Shown: positions 19,660-29,108, counted from the stretch's first letter. The stretch: DNA of 64,000 nucleotides from Corticimicrobacter populi (GCF_003123725.1 NZ_QETA01000001.1:186001-250000), one strand, 5' to 3'. Notes: generated by a model not told the origin, from the letters alone. Made by a program: numbers and translations.

Positions 19660-20556
19660 ATGGATCGCTTCAAGCAAATGAGCAGTTTCGTGGCTGTTGC
19701 CACGCTGGGCAGCCTGTCCGCTGCCGCGCGCGACGAAGGGGTGACGCCCGCCATCATTGGTCGGCGCATTGATGCGCTGGAGGCGCGGCTCGGTGTCAAG
19801 TTGCTGGTGCGCGCTACTCGGCGGCTCTCGCTGACGGCCGAAGGCGAAACCTTCCTGGTTGAGTCACAGCGTATCCTGCGCGATCTGGAAACCACCGAAG
19901 GCATGGTGGCACAGGGGAGCCGGCGTCCCAGCGGCCGCCTGCGTGTCAGTGCCCCGGCCGGTTTCGGACGGCGTCACGTGGCTCCGTTGCTGCCAGCCTT
20001 TGCGCGTGCCTGGCCGGATGTCCATGTCGCGCTCGAGTTGAGTGACCGCCTAGTGGATCTCGTCGAGGAGCGTTTCGACTGTGCCGTGCGCATCGGTGAT
20101 CTGGTCGATTCCAGTCTGATTGGTATCCGTCTGGCTGATAACCAGCGGGTCGTGGTGGCGGCACCTACCTATCTGGCACGCCGAGGGTGCCCACGCACGG
20201 TTGCCGATCTGGCGCATGCCGATTGCCTGACTTTCGGTGGCGCCGGCGGCAATCAGGCGCGTGGCTGGCTCTTCAGCGTCAAGGGCCAGACCGTGGCGCA
20301 GCGTGTCAGCGGGGCACTGGAGTGCAGCGATGGCAGTGTGCTGCATGAGTGGACGCTGCAGGGGCTGGGGCTGTCGTGGCGGTCGATGTGGGAGGTGCGT
20401 GATGACCTTGCCCAGGGGCGGCTGGTGACGGTGCTGGATGAATTTCGTGCCCCGCCCAACGGGATTTTCGCTATCCTTCCGGAACGCAAGCATTTGCCGT
20501 TGCGCACGCGGGTGTTCGTGGATTGGCTGCGGGACAGCTTTGCCCGTGATTTCTGA
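19660..20556 (+). CDS. LysR-family transcriptional regulator
   Basis: The 298-residue protein has an N-terminal winged helix (VAVATLGSLSAAARDEGVTP, then RRIDALEARLGVKLLVRATRRLSLT) and a LysR effector-binding domain from about residue 90 (GRLRVSAPAGFGR, DCAVRIGDLVDSSLIG). It belongs to the CrgA/DmlR-like LTTR group. It is divergent from glcB by 122 bp, which makes glcB its likely target. The effector is unknown. Confidence 0.85.
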   Translation: MDRFKQMSSFVAVATLGSLSAAARDEGVTPAIIGRRIDALEARLGVKLLVRATRRLSLTAEGETFLVESQRILRDLETTEGMVAQGSRRPSGRLRVSAPAGFGRRHVAPLLPAFARAWPDVHVALELSDRLVDLVEERFDCAVRIGDLVDSSLIGIRLADNQRVVVAAPTYLARRGCPRTVADLAHADCLTFGGAGGNQARGWLFSVKGQTVAQRVSGALECSDGSVLHEWTLQGLGLSWRSMWEVRDDLAQGRLVTVLDEFRAPPNGIFAILPERKHLPLRTRVFVDWLRDSFARDF

Positions 20557-20605
20557 TTGCCTGCGCGTTGAATCTGTATTGACCTGATATATCTGGAGCA
20601 TGAGC

Positions 20606-21172
20606 ATGGGGCACCGCCTGAGTGTGATTTCAACCCGTACCGGAGACGATGGTACGACTGGCCTGGGCGATGGGCGGCGGGTGTCCAAGGATGAACTGCG
20701 CATTGCTGCCCTGGGTGACGTGGACGAATTGAATAGTCATCTGGGCGTGTTGTTGGCCGAAACCCTGCCGGATCCGGTTGGCACGGACCTGCTGGCTATC
20801 CAGCATGACCTGTTCGATCTGGGCGGTGAGCTAGCCATTCCGGGTCATGTGATGCTGCAGGAAACGCATGTGTTGCGCCTGGATCGCATGCTGGCGCATT
20901 ACAACGCGGCATTGCCGCCCCTGCGTGAATTCATCCTGCCTGGTGGCAGCCGTGCGGCGGCACTGGCGCATGTGGCGCGTACGGTGGCCCGTCGGGCGGA
21001 GCGGTCGGTGGTGGCGCTGGCGCGCCAGGAGACATTCGGTGTTCTGCCACAGCAGTATCTCAATCGCCTGTCCGACCTGCTGTTCGTGCTGGCCCGCAGC
21101 CTCAATGCCGCTGCGGGGGGCCAGGATGTTCTGTGGGATCGCTCCTGGAGCCGCAATCGGCCCCAGTCCTGA
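20606..21172 (+). CDS. PduO-type cob(I)alamin adenosyltransferase
   Basis: The 188-residue protein starts MGHRLSVISTRTGDDGTTGL, the conserved ATP-binding N-terminus of PduO/MMAB-type ATP:cob(I)alamin adenosyltransferases. LRIAALGDVDELNSHLG and the ARTVARRAERSV helix follow. It makes adenosylcobalamin. GGAG lies 7 bases before this ATG; another ATG two codons upstream overlaps the ribosome site. It follows the LysR gene by about 50 bp and may be cotranscribed, though no functional link is apparent. Confidence 0.9.
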   Translation: MGHRLSVISTRTGDDGTTGLGDGRRVSKDELRIAALGDVDELNSHLGVLLAETLPDPVGTDLLAIQHDLFDLGGELAIPGHVMLQETHVLRLDRMLAHYNAALPPLREFILPGGSRAAALAHVARTVARRAERSVVALARQETFGVLPQQYLNRLSDLLFVLARSLNAAAGGQDVLWDRSWSRNRPQS

Positions 21173-21181
21173 TGATCGGGC

Positions 21182-22585
21182 TCAGCCCTTGCGCCTGTTG
21201 CGGATGAAGAAGTAGACCACACCCAGGAACACGAACCAGAGCGGCGTGACGACGAGCGCCAGGGCCGTATCGGGTTTCTGGGCCAGTGCCCACAGCACAA
21301 AGCCGAAGAAGGCGAAGACGACCAGGGCCATCGGCACACCGCCTGGCATCTTGAAGTGCGAGCGTGCGTGCAGCTCGGGGCGCGTGCGACGGTACTGGAT
21401 GTACGATGCCAGGATGATCGACCAGACGAAGATGAACAGCACGGCCGAGATCGTGGTGACCAGCGTGAAGGCTTCGATGATGCTCTTGCCTGCATACAAC
21501 AGGGCGACGCCCGACAGCAGGAAGATGCACGAGAAGAACAGGGCGTTCACGGGCACCTTGCGCTTGTTGAGCTCGCCGAGCTTCTTGGGAGCATGGCCGC
21601 TGTCGGCCAGACCGAAGATCATGCGCGAGGTCGAGTAAATGCCCGAGTTGGCGCTGGAGGCCGCCGAGGTCAGGACCACGAAGTTGACCACATGGGCGGC
21701 GATGCTCAGGCCGGCCAGCGAGAACATGGCGACAAACGGGCTGTGCTCGGGACTGATGCGGTCCCAGGGCGTGACCGTGATGATCACGAAGAGCGCGCCA
21801 ACATAGAACAGTACGATGCGCCAGGGAATAGAGTTGATGGCCTTGGGCAGATTGCGCTCGGGATTTTCGGTTTCGGCGGCGGCGGTGCCGACCAGCTCGA
21901 TGCCGACGAAGGCAAAGACGGCGATCTGGAAACCCGCCACGAAGCCCATGAAACCGTTGGGGAAGAAGCCGCCATTGGCCCATAGGTGCGTGATCGAGGC
22001 TCGTGTGCCATCGGGCAGGGCAAACTGGGTCAGCAGCATGAACATGCCGGTCACGATCAGGCCCACGATGGCGATGATCTTGATCAGTGCAAACCAGAAT
22101 TCGATTTCACCGAAATTGCGTACCGAGGGCAGGTTGAGCACCAGCAAGACCAGGATCAGGCCCAGTGCCGGTATCCATAGCGCCAGTTCCGGAAACCAGA
22201 AGGCCATGTAGCCGGCCACCGCCACCACATCGGCCACGCCGGTCACGATCCAGCACAGCCAGTAGGTCCAGCCGGTGTAAAACTTGGCCCAGGGACCGAG
22301 CAGGTCACCCGCGAAGTCGGCAAAGGAGCGGTAGTGCAGGTTGGATAGCAGCAGTTCGCCGAGTGCCCGCATGACAAAGAACAGCATGAAGCCGATGATG
22401 GCGTAGACCAGCAGGATGGAAGGCCCGGCCAGCGAGATCGTCTTGCCTGAACCCATGAACAGGCCGGTGCCGATGGCACCACCGATGGCGATCAGTTGCA
22501 GGTGGCGGTTGCTGAGGTTGCGGGCGAGCCGGGTCGGCTCTTCCTGCCCATCGTGGGCGGTGTGGTGCGAGGGAGCTGCGCTCAT
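21182..22585 (-). CDS. cycA: D-serine/D-alanine/glycine permease CycA
   Basis: The 467-residue protein has about 12 membrane helices of the APC superfamily. It matches E. coli CycA closely in LSNRHLQLIAIGGAIGTGLF, MGSGKTISLAGPSI and SFADFAGDLLGPWAKFYTGW. It imports glycine, D-alanine and D-serine with protons. The C-terminus ends VVYFFIRNRRKG. It is convergent with the cobalamin adenosyltransferase gene. The 240 bp upstream is AT-rich and shared with the divergent lipoprotein gene; I see no clear motif there. Confidence 0.88.
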   Translation of the reverse strand: MSAAPSHHTAHDGQEEPTRLARNLSNRHLQLIAIGGAIGTGLFMGSGKTISLAGPSILLVYAIIGFMLFFVMRALGELLLSNLHYRSFADFAGDLLGPWAKFYTGWTYWLCWIVTGVADVVAVAGYMAFWFPELALWIPALGLILVLLVLNLPSVRNFGEIEFWFALIKIIAIVGLIVTGMFMLLTQFALPDGTRASITHLWANGGFFPNGFMGFVAGFQIAVFAFVGIELVGTAAAETENPERNLPKAINSIPWRIVLFYVGALFVIITVTPWDRISPEHSPFVAMFSLAGLSIAAHVVNFVVLTSAASSANSGIYSTSRMIFGLADSGHAPKKLGELNKRKVPVNALFFSCIFLLSGVALLYAGKSIIEAFTLVTTISAVLFIFVWSIILASYIQYRRTRPELHARSHFKMPGGVPMALVVFAFFGFVLWALAQKPDTALALVVTPLWFVFLGVVYFFIRNRRKG

Positions 22586-22825
22586 GGTGTCAGGATGTTT
22601 CAGGAAGGAAACCTTGAAGTGTACGGCAACTTTTCAGGCGGGGTAATCCAGCATAGCGCAGAGCGATTGGCATGATGTTCATTGTTTGTTTTTTCGATAC
22701 GGTAAGTTTGAATGTGTTGTATTTGTTTTTTGATGAGAGGCAGATAAGATGCATGGCTGTAGCCGAAGACTTGCCGGACAGTCGATCCGGTTGTGTGTAG
22801 CCAATCAATCATCCAGGAGAAAAAC

Positions 22826-23782
22826 ATGGGCATGAAAAAAAACGTATGCGCTTTTTCCGTTGCCGCGCTGGCCGTGGCGCTGGCAGCCTGCAGCGATGAG
22901 TCCAGCAAGGCACCTGCGGCTGCCGTGAGCCAGGAAGCACCGGCGGCTCAGCCTGCTTCTGCGCAGCCACAGGCAGAGGTTCTGACCACCGAGGTGTTCA
23001 ATCCGGGTGAGGCGGCCATTTTTGCCGTGTCGTCGGTGCTGGTGCAGGGCAAGGACGAGGCTATCCTGATCGATGCCCAGTTCTCCGCCGAACAGGCCCG
23101 CAAACTGGCGGACCAGATCAAGGCCAGTGGCAAGAAACTGGGCATCATCTATATCAGCCATGGTGATCCTGACTACTACTTTGGGCTGGATACACTGCAG
23201 GCCGCGTTTCCGGAGGCAAAAATTCTGGCAACACCCCAGACCATTGCCCATATCGAGGCCACCAAGGATGAAAAGCTGAAGGTCTGGGGGCCGCAACTGG
23301 GCGAGAATGCCCCTGGCAAGATCGTTGTGCCGCAGCCGCTGGAAGGCGATACGTTGACGCTGGAAGGCCAGGAACTGAAGATCATTGGCCTGGACGGCGC
23401 TACGCCGGATCGCACCGTGGTCTGGATTCCGTCGATCCGTACCGTGGCGGGAGGCATTCCGGTGCTGTGGGGGGAGCATGTGTGGATGGCTGACACCCAG
23501 ACGCCGGAGTCGCACAAGCAATGGCTCGAAACGCTGGCGCAGATCAAGGCGCTGAATCCGGCAACCGTGATTCCAGGCCATTTTGTCGGAACGCTGCCCG
23601 AGGGCGTGGGTGCTGTTGACTTTACCAGCGAGTATATCCAGGCATTCGACGAGGAAACGGCCAAGGCCGCCAATTCGGCCGAGTTGATCGCGGCCATGCA
23701 GGCCCGCTATCCCGGTCTGGGTGGGGACGGCTCGTTGGAACTGAGCGCCAAGGTCGCCAAGGGCGAAATGGAATGGAGATAA
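22826..23782 (+). CDS. Metallo-beta-lactamase-fold lipoprotein
   Basis: The 318-residue protein has a lipoprotein signal ending ALAAC, an Ala/Pro/Gln-rich linker, and then an MBL-fold domain with AIFAVSSVLVQGKDEAILID. The expected HxHxDH metal motif reads SHGDPDYYFG, so the second His is Asp and the final His is Tyr. A later VIPGHFVG supplies a conserved His. A metal site or substrate different from classic hydrolases is likely. AGGAGA precedes the ATG. It is probably in the envelope; the substrate is unknown. It stands alone and convergent with the regulator gene downstream. Confidence 0.78.
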   Translation: MGMKKNVCAFSVAALAVALAACSDESSKAPAAAVSQEAPAAQPASAQPQAEVLTTEVFNPGEAAIFAVSSVLVQGKDEAILIDAQFSAEQARKLADQIKASGKKLGIIYISHGDPDYYFGLDTLQAAFPEAKILATPQTIAHIEATKDEKLKVWGPQLGENAPGKIVVPQPLEGDTLTLEGQELKIIGLDGATPDRTVVWIPSIRTVAGGIPVLWGEHVWMADTQTPESHKQWLETLAQIKALNPATVIPGHFVGTLPEGVGAVDFTSEYIQAFDEETAKAANSAELIAAMQARYPGLGGDGSLELSAKVAKGEMEWR

Positions 23783-23802
23783 GCGCCTGAACTGAGTGCT
23801 TG

Positions 23803-23844
23803 CCCATGCCTGGCCGGATTGTGTCGCAGCCGGTCAGGCATGGG
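23803..23844. terminator. Long hairpin between convergent MBL lipoprotein and SARP regulator genes
   Basis: CCCATGCCTG pairs perfectly with CAGGCATGGG, and just inside it CCGG pairs with CCGG around a loop. It sits between two convergent stops. There is no T-run, so it may be a Rho-assisted or bidirectional stop, or simply an mRNA-end stabiliser. Confidence 0.5.
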
Positions 23845-23854
23845 GGAAGTATCG

Positions 23855-26800
23855 TTATTGCGGCGCAGTCGCAGATTCTGGCTGGCTGAGCTCATCGGGG
23901 GCAGGCCACTTCTGGATGCGCTGATCTGCCCAGCATACGTAGGGCAGCAGGCCGTGACGCAAGGCGTTTTCCCGTGCCAGGCTCCAGGCTCTGCACGCTT
24001 GCTGGATGTGACCGGAGGCGAGCCAGATATCACCTCGCAGACACTGGATTTCAGGTTCGACGGTATAGGATGACTGGCTGCGGTTGATCTCGTCGGCCTG
24101 ATCCAGGAGAGCCTGGGCGGCATCGAATTGCCGGTGTGCGATCAGGGCGCGTGCCACGAGGCAGAGCTGGGAGTTCAGCAGCGTCGGCATACCCGCCTGG
24201 ATGACGGGCAACGTGGACTGCAGTTCTTCCAGAGCTGCCGTGTCCTGGCCGTCGAGCGCACGGGGCAGGGCGGCATAGGCACGAGTCAGCGACTGCCATG
24301 GATCGGGTTGGTCCGTCGCCGGCATGTACGGCAGCAGCCCCTGGCAGAGTGCGGCTGCGGCCGGAATGTCTTCCAGCAGATAATGAATGCGTGCGCACAA
24401 CAACAGGCAACCTGCCAGGGTGACACCGGCATCGCTTTGCATGGCCATCTGGATGGCGGCCTGACAGCGCAGCAAGGCTTGCTCGCCCTGTCCCTGCAGT
24501 GCCTGGCACAGGGCCAGAGTGGCGTGAGTCAAGGCAGCGGCATGCTGGCCATAAATATTGGAGCCATCGTTGGCAGGTACGGCAGAGAGAATGGCAATGC
24601 TCTGTTCCAGCGCGTGTTCTGCATCCCTCAGGTGGCCGCACCAGAGATAGGTCTGGCCGATGGCATAGTGGGCCCAGCCCTCGGCCTCGGGGTGCTGCAG
24701 GTCGAGGGCGACTCGCAGGTGGCGTCGTGCCAGTTCCAGTGCCTCGGTATAGCGTCCGGTGTGCTGGCTGACGATCCACTGTCCCCACAGTCCCATGAGT
24801 GCCGCGTTGGCATTGTCGGCGGGAGCCAGCCTGCTGGCGGCTTCGTAGGCTCGGGCGGTTTGCGCTGCACCGGGTCCGGTCGTGGCAGAGGCCAGTTCGC
24901 CCAGGAACAACTGGCATTCGAATTCAAACAGGCGGCGTGCTTCGCTGGTGTCGATGCGATGGGCATGACTCAGGGCGCGCTCAAGGCTGGCACTGGCACG
25001 GCGGGGCTGGCGTTCCAGAATTTCTTGTCGTGCGGCACGTTGCCACCAAAGCGGGGTCGCTGGATCATCGGCCTGTTCCATGTGCGGCGCGATACGCGTC
25101 GCCAGGGCATCGTTATCGATCATGTGGCGGGCAATCAGGGCATGCAGACGTTGGGCCGTGCGTCGCGGCACCGTGCGTCGCAGGGCCAGGCGTACCAGTA
25201 CAGGACATTCGGGCTGGCCATCGACTGCAGTCATCAGGATACCGTCATGTCGCAGCCGAACGAGCGCGGTGTCGATGCTGTCGCTGGACAGGGCCAGGAT
25301 GCGGCCCAGCGTCGCGCTGTCGGGGCGCTCATCCAGCAGCAGGATCAACTGAGCGATTTCCTGTGTGCCGCTGTCAAGCTGCCGCAGTACCAGGCACAGC
25401 GTGTCCGTCAGTGACGAGGAATGATCCAGGGGCAGGTCTTGGGCTGTCTGGCGCATCAGTTGCAGGGCATAGAGCGGGACGCCATGGCTGAGTTGCATGA
25501 CGTGTTGGCGCTGTTTGCGCGACAATTTGATCTGGCGCGACCGGTGCATGACGAATTGCGCCATGTCGATCTCGTTCAGTGGCCCCAGTTGCAGTGTCTG
25601 GCACAGGTCGTCGGCGGGTTGCTGGCGGGAGGTGCCCAGCAGCATGAGCGGTGTTCGCTGGGGCTTGCCCAGGAGCCCTCGCAGCAGCGCCAGTGTGGCA
25701 GGATCGGCCCATTGCAGGTTTTCGACGACGATCAGGCGCGGTTGTCCGCCATGGACGGCCTCGTGCAGGAGGGCAGCTCCCAGTGCCTCGAGCATGTCGG
25801 ACGCAATGGGCTGGCGTATGGAAGACTGGAGCAGGGCATCAATCATCGCGGCCTGCCCGGGCTTGAGCCCGAACTGCTCGTAAAGGCGCTCGGTGACTGT
25901 ACTGGCGGATTCTTCGGGCAGGCGGGCCGAGCCGGCCTCGAGCTGGTTTCTCAGCCAGTGCAGCATAGGCTGCAGCGGCTGGGCTCGCCATGCATCGCGG
26001 CATTCCAGCCGGAGGCAGTGACCCTCAGTCTTGGCCGCGTATTCGGCCAGCGCATCGACCAGCAGGGATTTGCCGATGCCTGCAAAGCCGGTCAGCACGA
26101 TGCCGGTCGGAGGGCGACCGGGCAGCAGGCGCATCCATTGCTGTGCCAGGTGATCGAATTCACGGCTGCGGCCATGCAGGCGCGGCACGACTGCCGTGCC
26201 GGGCCTGTGTTCCAGCACATGGTCGGTGCGTCCGGCACGCTTGAGCGTAATGTATTGCCGAGGCGGCAGGCGTTGCAGGGCCGATTGGCTCAGCAGGATT
26301 TCCCGATGGCGAGCTTGCCACGACAGTGGCGTGGCGGCCTGCTCCATCAGGCCAGCAGCATCGGGGTGCTTATCGGCGTTGGTCAGTGCGATATCGGCAT
26401 GCAGGCCGATGCCGATGTTGACCGATTCATGCATGGGCAGGCCGGACAGCCGTCGGGCCAGGTCGATGGCATTCTCGATCGGGCGTTCGACCAGTTCGGG
26501 ATAACCGAAGTAGGCCAGCAAAGTGTTGCCGCTGGCAGGGGCAGACCAGGCACCTGCAGATTGGATTTCACTTGATATGGCATGGCGCGTCTGCTCCAGT
26601 ATCTCGACTGCCAGTTCTGCGTCGCGCGTCGGGGTGCGCCAGTTCAGCGTGACGGCCACGATGGCCAGCGGACGAAAGTCGCGTTCATGGTGCCGTGTTG
26701 CCGTTGTTGTGACGATGATCGCCTGTCGTGGAGTCAGTCCAAGCAGGGCCTGGGTTTCCGGGGATGGTGGCACACCCAGGCGTTCTCCGAGGATGCGGCT

Positions 26801-27493
26801 GCAGTGCTCGAAGGCCAGCATGGCGGCTTCGCGCTGACCGGTTTCGAGCAGCAGGCGGATCAGTTGCCGGTGGCAGGCTTCGTCTTCAGGCCATTGTTCG
26901 ATCCAGCGCTTGGTATCGGTGATGGCCCTGGGCAGGTCATTTTCCTGAACATAGCGTTCTATCAGTCGCTGCCGGCATTGGGCCATTTCGATTTCGATGC
27001 GTGCCTGCCAGCCCTGACGCCATGCCTGTACGGTATCCGACGGAGGCAGGTTGAGGCTGTCCAGCAAGGGCCCCCGGTACCACGACAGGCACTGCGGGTC
27101 GTCAATCCGGAAAGGCGTGGACTCGTCGCCCAGCAGGCTCAGGACATCCACCTGCACCATATCGGTTCGCAGCGTAATACGGGTGTTGTCTGCTTCCAGC
27201 GCCTCGGGCAGGGTTTCGAATGCCTGGCGCAGGGTATGCAGGGCATGGCGTACGCGGGATCGTCCGTCTGCTGTTTCGGTGTCGGGCCAGATCATGGCTG
27301 CCAGTTGGGCCCGCGTGACGGGCCGTGCCTGGGCCAGTGCCAGGACGGCCAGCATCAGTCGGACTTTGTCATAGTTCAGCCGATGGCTGCAGTCGACGCC
27401 CTGGATGGTCAGGTTGAATCCGCCCATGAGGCGCAGGAGTGCGGGGGCGGAATCGGCTGGAGCGTCAAGGGAGGCGGGCGGCGTAGCGGGCAT
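23855..27493 (-). CDS. SARP/BTAD-type regulator with degenerate cyclase-homology domain, ATPase and TPR-like repeats
   Basis: The 1212-residue protein appears to have five parts. A winged helix (about 20-95, VRHALHTLRQAF) is followed by a bacterial transcriptional activation (BTAD) domain (about 110-255, with ERYVQENDLPRAI and LGERLGVPPSPET). About 270-430 looks like a class III cyclase-homology domain (LLAYFGYPELVERPIENAI, VNIGIGLHADIAL) whose catalytic region reads VTLNWRTP instead of the usual acidic motif. An ATPase follows with Walker A GFAGIGKS near residue 470. Helical TPR-like repeats run from about 750. It is divergent from tssA, so T6SS control is likely. I chose MPATPPASLD; the frame stays open 81 codons upstream, but that part covers AT-rich promoter DNA. 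Confidence 0.75.
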   Translation of the reverse strand: MPATPPASLDAPADSAPALLRLMGGFNLTIQGVDCSHRLNYDKVRLMLAVLALAQARPVTRAQLAAMIWPDTETADGRSRVRHALHTLRQAFETLPEALEADNTRITLRTDMVQVDVLSLLGDESTPFRIDDPQCLSWYRGPLLDSLNLPPSDTVQAWRQGWQARIEIEMAQCRQRLIERYVQENDLPRAITDTKRWIEQWPEDEACHRQLIRLLLETGQREAAMLAFEHCSRILGERLGVPPSPETQALLGLTPRQAIIVTTTATRHHERDFRPLAIVAVTLNWRTPTRDAELAVEILEQTRHAISSEIQSAGAWSAPASGNTLLAYFGYPELVERPIENAIDLARRLSGLPMHESVNIGIGLHADIALTNADKHPDAAGLMEQAATPLSWQARHREILLSQSALQRLPPRQYITLKRAGRTDHVLEHRPGTAVVPRLHGRSREFDHLAQQWMRLLPGRPPTGIVLTGFAGIGKSLLVDALAEYAAKTEGHCLRLECRDAWRAQPLQPMLHWLRNQLEAGSARLPEESASTVTERLYEQFGLKPGQAAMIDALLQSSIRQPIASDMLEALGAALLHEAVHGGQPRLIVVENLQWADPATLALLRGLLGKPQRTPLMLLGTSRQQPADDLCQTLQLGPLNEIDMAQFVMHRSRQIKLSRKQRQHVMQLSHGVPLYALQLMRQTAQDLPLDHSSSLTDTLCLVLRQLDSGTQEIAQLILLLDERPDSATLGRILALSSDSIDTALVRLRHDGILMTAVDGQPECPVLVRLALRRTVPRRTAQRLHALIARHMIDNDALATRIAPHMEQADDPATPLWWQRAARQEILERQPRRASASLERALSHAHRIDTSEARRLFEFECQLFLGELASATTGPGAAQTARAYEAASRLAPADNANAALMGLWGQWIVSQHTGRYTEALELARRHLRVALDLQHPEAEGWAHYAIGQTYLWCGHLRDAEHALEQSIAILSAVPANDGSNIYGQHAAALTHATLALCQALQGQGEQALLRCQAAIQMAMQSDAGVTLAGCLLLCARIHYLLEDIPAAAALCQGLLPYMPATDQPDPWQSLTRAYAALPRALDGQDTAALEELQSTLPVIQAGMPTLLNSQLCLVARALIAHRQFDAAQALLDQADEINRSQSSYTVEPEIQCLRGDIWLASGHIQQACRAWSLARENALRHGLLPYVCWADQRIQKWPAPDELSQPESATAPQ

Positions 27494-27573
27494 GGTGTGG
27501 CAGGCAAGCAGGTCGAGGAAATCTGTGAGCGTCTGGTTATACCGCTGTGAAGAAGCAATCGTCGCGGCAAAAG

Positions 27574-27645
27574 CGTTTAGCAGGCGTTTAACGTAACTAT
27601 AGGATGCATTTTTCTTAACGAAAACCAATAAACGATAATTAAACG
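27574..27645. promoter_or_regulatory. Paired CGTTTA repeats in the SARP-tssA intergenic region
   Basis: On the plus strand CGTTTA occurs at 27574-27579 and 27585-27590, exactly 11 bp apart. On the minus strand the same hexamer occurs at 27640-27645 and 27629-27634, again 11 bp apart. A TATAGG hexamer begins 8 bp after the plus-strand pair and could be the -10 box of the T6SS promoter. Direct repeats with 11-bp spacing shortly before a -10 box are the known operator layout of SARP activators. Binding by the divergent regulator is inference. Confidence 0.6.
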
Positions 27646-27690
27646 TAATGTTGCGTAGCATTCGGTCCATTGACAAACAAGGAGCGCCGG

Positions 27691-29094
27691 ATGCAGCAAC
27701 TGGACAGCGAACTCGGACAATGCGCGATTGCGTCACACCCTGCGGATCACGATCCGCGGGAGGGTGAGCTGTACGCTGCGCTGCAGGCCGAGATCAGACG
27801 CTTGTCCAGCATGCATGCGGCCGGCATGCCCGATTGGCCCCGAGTGGCCTTGCTGGCTCAGCGCTATTTGCGTGAGGAGGCGAAGGACTTCTCTGTCGCC
27901 TGCTGGTTGCTGGCAGCCTGGCTCTATACGGAGCAAGGGGCCGGTCTGGTGGCCGGCAGCCGCGTGTTGGCTGACTTGCACAGGTATGCCTGGGACGAGA
28001 TGCTGCCGCCGCGTCTGCGGACCCGTCGCAACCAGATGGAGTGGCTGGCTGAACAGATAGAGCGCTTCATGGCCGCAGACCAGGATCTGTCTCCGATTGA
28101 AGCGGAGGCACATGCTGTATTGCTGGCCGACTGGCGGGCAATCGACGAGATCTGGCAGACCAGGGATGACGAAATCTCGCCGGTAATGGGCATCCTGCGC
28201 CGACTGGCACAGTGGCCTGTGCAGGATGCCGGGCTCGACGCGCAGGAAGAGGCCGTTGTGGCGACGCTGGAGGAAACGGAAGCGTTGCCGGTTGCCAGTC
28301 CTGCAACCGGGCCAGTGGAGACTGCCGAGACACGAGTGACGCCGTTCACGGTGCCCAGGCCAGACATGGACGACGATGCAGCACCCGAGGCGCTGGAGCG
28401 TGCGCTCGATCAGGTGATGGATGCCATGGACGGGCCGCTGGAAGCGGGCGTGAGGCTGTATCCGCAGGTTGCGCTCTGGTATCGCCTGAATCGTGTCCGG
28501 GTCTGGTCCGGTATTGAGCAGGTACCGCCTGCACAGCAGGGGGTAACACGCATTCCCGCCCCCCAGGAGCGCCAGCGGGAACAGTTGGCGCAGCGCCTGG
28601 CAGGTGGCGAGCAGCATGCGCTGTTGCAATATGCGGAAGCCCAGTTGCCGACCTGCCGTTTCTGGCTCGACCTGAATCGTGCCGCGCATGTCGCGTTGCA
28701 TGCCTTGCCGGAGTGCCAGGCAGCCGCCGGTGCCGTGGCTCGGGAAACCTCTGCATTGCTGGCACGCCTGCCTGGGCTTGAGATGCTGGCATTTTCGGAT
28801 GGCACGCCCTTTGCCGACGATGAAACCCGACATTGGCTGGCAGGACTCATGGCGCAATCTTCTATCGACGTGTCGGCACCAGGCAATGCTTTTCCCGTTG
28901 CCACGCCGACGCATCGTACCGAGGCAGTCCCTGCCCAGGCTACTGCCGGCATGGTGGCACTGGCAACTGCGCTGGCTGGTGCCACAGCTCAGGCCGAGTC
29001 GGCACAGACGCTGCTGGCATCGGCACTGTCCCGTCTGCATGACAGCGCACAGCAAGTAGCGCGGTATGCATCCCCAGAGCATCAACCATCTTGA
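27691..29094 (+). CDS. tssA: T6SS protein TssA (ImpA family)
   Basis: The 467-residue protein has an ImpA-type N-terminal domain (about residues 35-150, with FSVACWLLAAWL and RTRRNQMEWLAEQIERF), an acidic Pro/Thr-rich linker, and a helical C-terminal half. TssA caps and coordinates assembly of the sheath and tube on the baseplate. AAGGAG lies upstream of the ATG. It is the first gene of the T6SS operon, 14 bp before tssB, and is divergent from the SARP-type regulator. Confidence 0.88.
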   Translation: MQQLDSELGQCAIASHPADHDPREGELYAALQAEIRRLSSMHAAGMPDWPRVALLAQRYLREEAKDFSVACWLLAAWLYTEQGAGLVAGSRVLADLHRYAWDEMLPPRLRTRRNQMEWLAEQIERFMAADQDLSPIEAEAHAVLLADWRAIDEIWQTRDDEISPVMGILRRLAQWPVQDAGLDAQEEAVVATLEETEALPVASPATGPVETAETRVTPFTVPRPDMDDDAAPEALERALDQVMDAMDGPLEAGVRLYPQVALWYRLNRVRVWSGIEQVPPAQQGVTRIPAPQERQREQLAQRLAGGEQHALLQYAEAQLPTCRFWLDLNRAAHVALHALPECQAAAGAVARETSALLARLPGLEMLAFSDGTPFADDETRHWLAGLMAQSSIDVSAPGNAFPVATPTHRTEAVPAQATAGMVALATALAGATAQAESAQTLLASALSRLHDSAQQVARYASPEHQPS

Positions 29095-29108
29095 GATAGG
29101 AGAAGCAC

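Noticed and set aside
20606-21172. Riboswitch before the cobalamin adenosyltransferase gene
   Set aside because: The gap to the LysR gene is only about 50 bp, too short for a cobalamin riboswitch, and no conserved B12 box is seen.
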